Source: Ralstonia sp. SET104 (GTDB taxonomy: Bacteria; Pseudomonadota; Gammaproteobacteria; Burkholderiales; Burkholderiaceae). From it: a stretch of DNA of 64,000 bases. The notes under the pieces are model-generated. The model searched no databases and was not told where the DNA came from. It saw only the letters and a list, made by a program, of their open reading frames with translations. The DNA is taken from NCBI RefSeq assembly GCF_003851545.1, contig NZ_BHVX01000018.1, positions 1 through 64,000 of the forward strand, given 5' to 3'. Positions 62,287 through 64,000 of the stretch are shown piece after piece. The translations under genes and the position numbers were made by a program. Numbering within the stretch: position 1 is the first letter of the stretch; the number at the start of each line of letters is the position of its first letter.

Positions 62287-62302
62287 AAATCTCATTGTTG
62301 CG

Positions 62303-63319
62303 TCAAGACTGACGTTGCAGCGAGAAAGCACACAAGTCTATCAGCGTCTGGCGGAAAAGGGAAGGGGGTAATGCGTTTGCCGCGGTTTCGGCGGCAGCGG
62401 CTTCGCGCTCTGCGGCCTGGCGCGTGTATTCCAGCGCCCCTGATGCCTGAATGGCCGCGAAGATCGCGTCGAAATGTTCGGTGCCGCCTTGCTCGATCGC
62501 CTGGCGCACCAGCGCGCGCTGTTCTTCCGTGCCGTTCGACAGCAGATAAATGAGCGGCAGCGTCGGCTTGCCTTCGCGCAGGTCGTCGCCGGCGTTCTTG
62601 CCCATCTGGTCGGCCGTGGCGGTGTAGTCAAGCAGGTCGTCGACGATCTGGAATGCGGTGCCGATGCGGCGGCCGTATTCGGCGGCGGCCTCTTCGGTGG
62701 CTGCGTCCGCGCCCGAGAGTACGGCGCCGATCTGCGCAGCAGCCTCGAACAGTTTGGCGGTCTTGTAGCGGATCACCTGCAGGTAGCGCTCTTCCGTTAC
62801 CTCGGGGTCGTGCATGTTCAGCAGTTGCAGAACCTCGCCCTCCGAGATGACGTTCGTGGCGTCGGCCAGGATCTGCATGATGCGCATGCTATCGGCCTGC
62901 ACCATCATCTGGAAAGCGCGTGAATACAGGAAATCGCCTACCAGCACGCTCGCAGCGTTGCCGAACACGGCATTGGCGGTTTTGCGGCCACGGCGCAGGT
63001 CGGATTCATCCACCACGTCGTCGTGCAGCAGCGTGGCGGTGTGGATGAACTCGACCACGGCAGCCAGCTCGTGGTGGTACTCGCCCTTGTAGCCCAGCGC
63101 GTTCGCCACAAGCAGCAGGATCACCGGACGCAGGCGCTTACCGCCGGCGCTGATGATGTATTCGCCGATCTGGTTGATCAGTACCACCTCCGAGCCGAGA
63201 CGGCGTCGGATCACGGCATCGACGGCGCGCATGTCTTCAGCGACGGGGGCGAGCAGGACGGAGGCGGAGGTCTGGGTCAAGGCAGGTTCCAGCGGAATGC
63301 GGTGGCGAATGGTTGGCAT
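62303..63319 (-). CDS. ispB: Octaprenyl diphosphate synthase IspB
   Basis: 338 aa trans-polyprenyl synthase making the ubiquinone side chain. FARM HDDVVDESDLRRGRKTAN (DDxxD-type), second Asp motif QIVDDLLDYTATADQMGKNAGDDLREGKPTLPLIYLL (SARM), GGKRLRPVILLL and RYKTAKLFEAAAQIGAVL. It is divergent from rplU-rpmA, the usual arrangement in proteobacteria. Functionally linked to coq7 in the same window. Confidence 0.95.
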   Translation of the reverse strand: MPTIRHRIPLEPALTQTSASVLLAPVAEDMRAVDAVIRRRLGSEVVLINQIGEYIISAGGKRLRPVILLLVANALGYKGEYHHELAAVVEFIHTATLLHDDVVDESDLRRGRKTANAVFGNAASVLVGDFLYSRAFQMMVQADSMRIMQILADATNVISEGEVLQLLNMHDPEVTEERYLQVIRYKTAKLFEAAAQIGAVLSGADAATEEAAAEYGRRIGTAFQIVDDLLDYTATADQMGKNAGDDLREGKPTLPLIYLLSNGTEEQRALVRQAIEQGGTEHFDAIFAAIQASGALEYTRQAAEREAAAAETAANALPPSLFRQTLIDLCAFSLQRQS

Positions 63320-63450
63320 GCGCGCGATCGATGCGGCGCAAAAACCGCGAGATTATAGAGCAAGCACGGGGTTTGCCCGGGGCGTCGGCCGCAGCGAAGT
63401 GGCGTCGCAGGCTGTTGTGCGGGCCCGACGCGCGCATGGGGCATTAGTCT

Positions 63451-63479
63451 TTGATTTGCTTGGGTTTTTCTTGTATTAT
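63451..63479 (+). promoter_or_regulatory. rplU-rpmA promoter
   Basis: -35 TTGATT (63451-63456), 17-bp spacer, -10 TATTAT (63474-63479). It leaves an untranslated leader of about 80 nt before rplU, room for ribosomal-protein feedback control. Confidence 0.7.
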
Positions 63480-63564
63480 TGCGAGTTCTCTGTGTCCGCT
63501 GCCTGCGCAGGTAGGTGGCGAGTGGCGCGAGAGTCACGTTTTAGTTCTTTAAAGAGGTCCGACA

Positions 63565-63876
63565 ATGTACGCGGTCGTAAAAACCGGCGGTAAGCAATAC
63601 AAGGTTGCTGCTGGCGAAAAACTGAAAGTAGAACAGATACCGGCGGACGTTGGCGCAGAAATCACGCTTGACCAGGTGCTCGCAGTGGGCGCCGGCGACC
63701 AACTCAAGGTTGGCGCGCCACTGGTGAGCGGGGCTGCCGTCAAAGCCACCGTCATCTCCCACGGTCGTCACGACAAGGTGAAAATCTTCAAGATGCGCCG
63801 TCGTAAGCACTACCAAAAGCACCAGGGGCATCGTCAAAATTACACCGAGTTGCGTATCGACTCGATCGTGGCCTAA
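63565..63876 (+). CDS. rplU: 50S ribosomal protein L21
   Basis: 103 aa. [39 protein letters not shown] and [31 protein letters not shown], the conserved basic rRNA-binding tail of L21. Full length. First of the rplU-rpmA pair. Confidence 0.98.
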   Translation: MYAVVKTGGKQYKVAAGEKLKVEQIPADVGAEITLDQVLAVGAGDQLKVGAPLVSGAAVKATVISHGRHDKVKIFKMRRRKHYQKHQGHRQNYTELRIDSIVA

Positions 63877-63913
63877 GGCTGCGTCGTCTACGTAACCGGA
63901 TAGGAGTTTAGTC

Positions 63914-64000
63914 ATGGCACAGAAAAAAGGCGGCGGTTCCACACGGAACGGCCGCGATTCCGAGTCGAAGCGCCTGGGCGTGAAGGTGTACGGCGGCCAA
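63914..64000 (+). CDS. rpmA: 50S ribosomal protein L27 (partial, runs off the window)
   Basis: First 29 codons, [29 protein letters not shown], typical L27 N-terminus whose flexible tail reaches the peptidyl-transferase centre. AGGAG ahead of the ATG. The 3' part lies outside the window. Confidence 0.97.

Overview
The window is chromosomal DNA of a betaproteobacterium. Gene content, gene order and protein sequences point to Ralstonia (Burkholderiaceae), probably the R. pickettii / R. insidiosa / R. mannitolilytica side of the genus. That placement rests on recognition of gene order and protein style, not on a database search. Coding density is high and third positions are strongly GC-biased. 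The exception is about 58.1-62.0 kb, which looks more AT-rich.

Layout. (1) 0.1-13.7 kb is a metabolic and transport stretch: an M20D amidohydrolase, argE, a branched-chain-amino-acid-type periplasmic binding protein, a molybdopterin oxidoreductase followed by a lipoprotein metallo-aminopeptidase, fadD, a haemolysin-III-type membrane protein, arfB, an MFS transporter and a porin. Two gene remnants lie at 9.47-9.83 kb. (2) 14.1-32.8 kb holds coq7 and then a complete division and cell wall (dcw) cluster: mraZ-rsmH-ftsL-ftsI-murE-murF-mraY-murD-ftsW-murG-murC-ddl-ftsQ-ftsA-ftsZ. Most junctions overlap by 4 nt (ATGA or GTGA). (3) 33.2-42.4 kb carries a peroxiredoxin, lpxC, a DciA-like (DUF721) gene, an M23 peptidase, secA, argJ, a DUF815 ATPase and a NUDIX hydrolase. 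(4) On the minus strand at 50.6-42.2 kb is the operon pilB-pilC-pilD-coaE-zapD-yacG. A complete group II intron with a maturase/HNH ORF sits between coaE and zapD. (5) 50.9-52.2 kb is a CorC/CNNM-type CBS protein. (6) 52.3-56.9 kb is an accessory catabolic cluster: IclR regulator, cyclase-family hydrolase, SDR, AtoE-type transporter, muconolactone-isomerase-like protein and YciI-like protein. (7) 57.3-62.0 kb is an accessory envelope region: a TraT homologue, a lipoprotein gene split by an IS21-family element, and a secreted Cys-rich DUF4189-like protein. (8) 62.2-64.0 kb is tRNA-Pro(CGG), ispB, rplU and the start of rpmA.

How it fits together. The dcw block supplies peptidoglycan precursors (MurC-F, Ddl, MraY, MurG) and the divisome (FtsL, I, W, Q, A, Z); ZapD from the pil-coaE operon bundles FtsZ. 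LpxC (lipid A), SecA (export), the M23 peptidase and CoaE complete an envelope and growth neighbourhood that is conserved in this group.

The most informative non-routine observations are four. The group II intron has an exact 6-nt IBS1/EBS1 match and lies at or inside the 5' end of zapD. The IS21 insertion falls exactly in a lipobox with a 6-bp target duplication, and the ancestral gene can be rebuilt in frame. The istA of that IS carries an in-frame amber codon. The IclR-controlled cluster has a perfect 18-bp palindrome at its promoter and no assigned substrate. No CRISPR array, prophage, rRNA or replication origin was seen.
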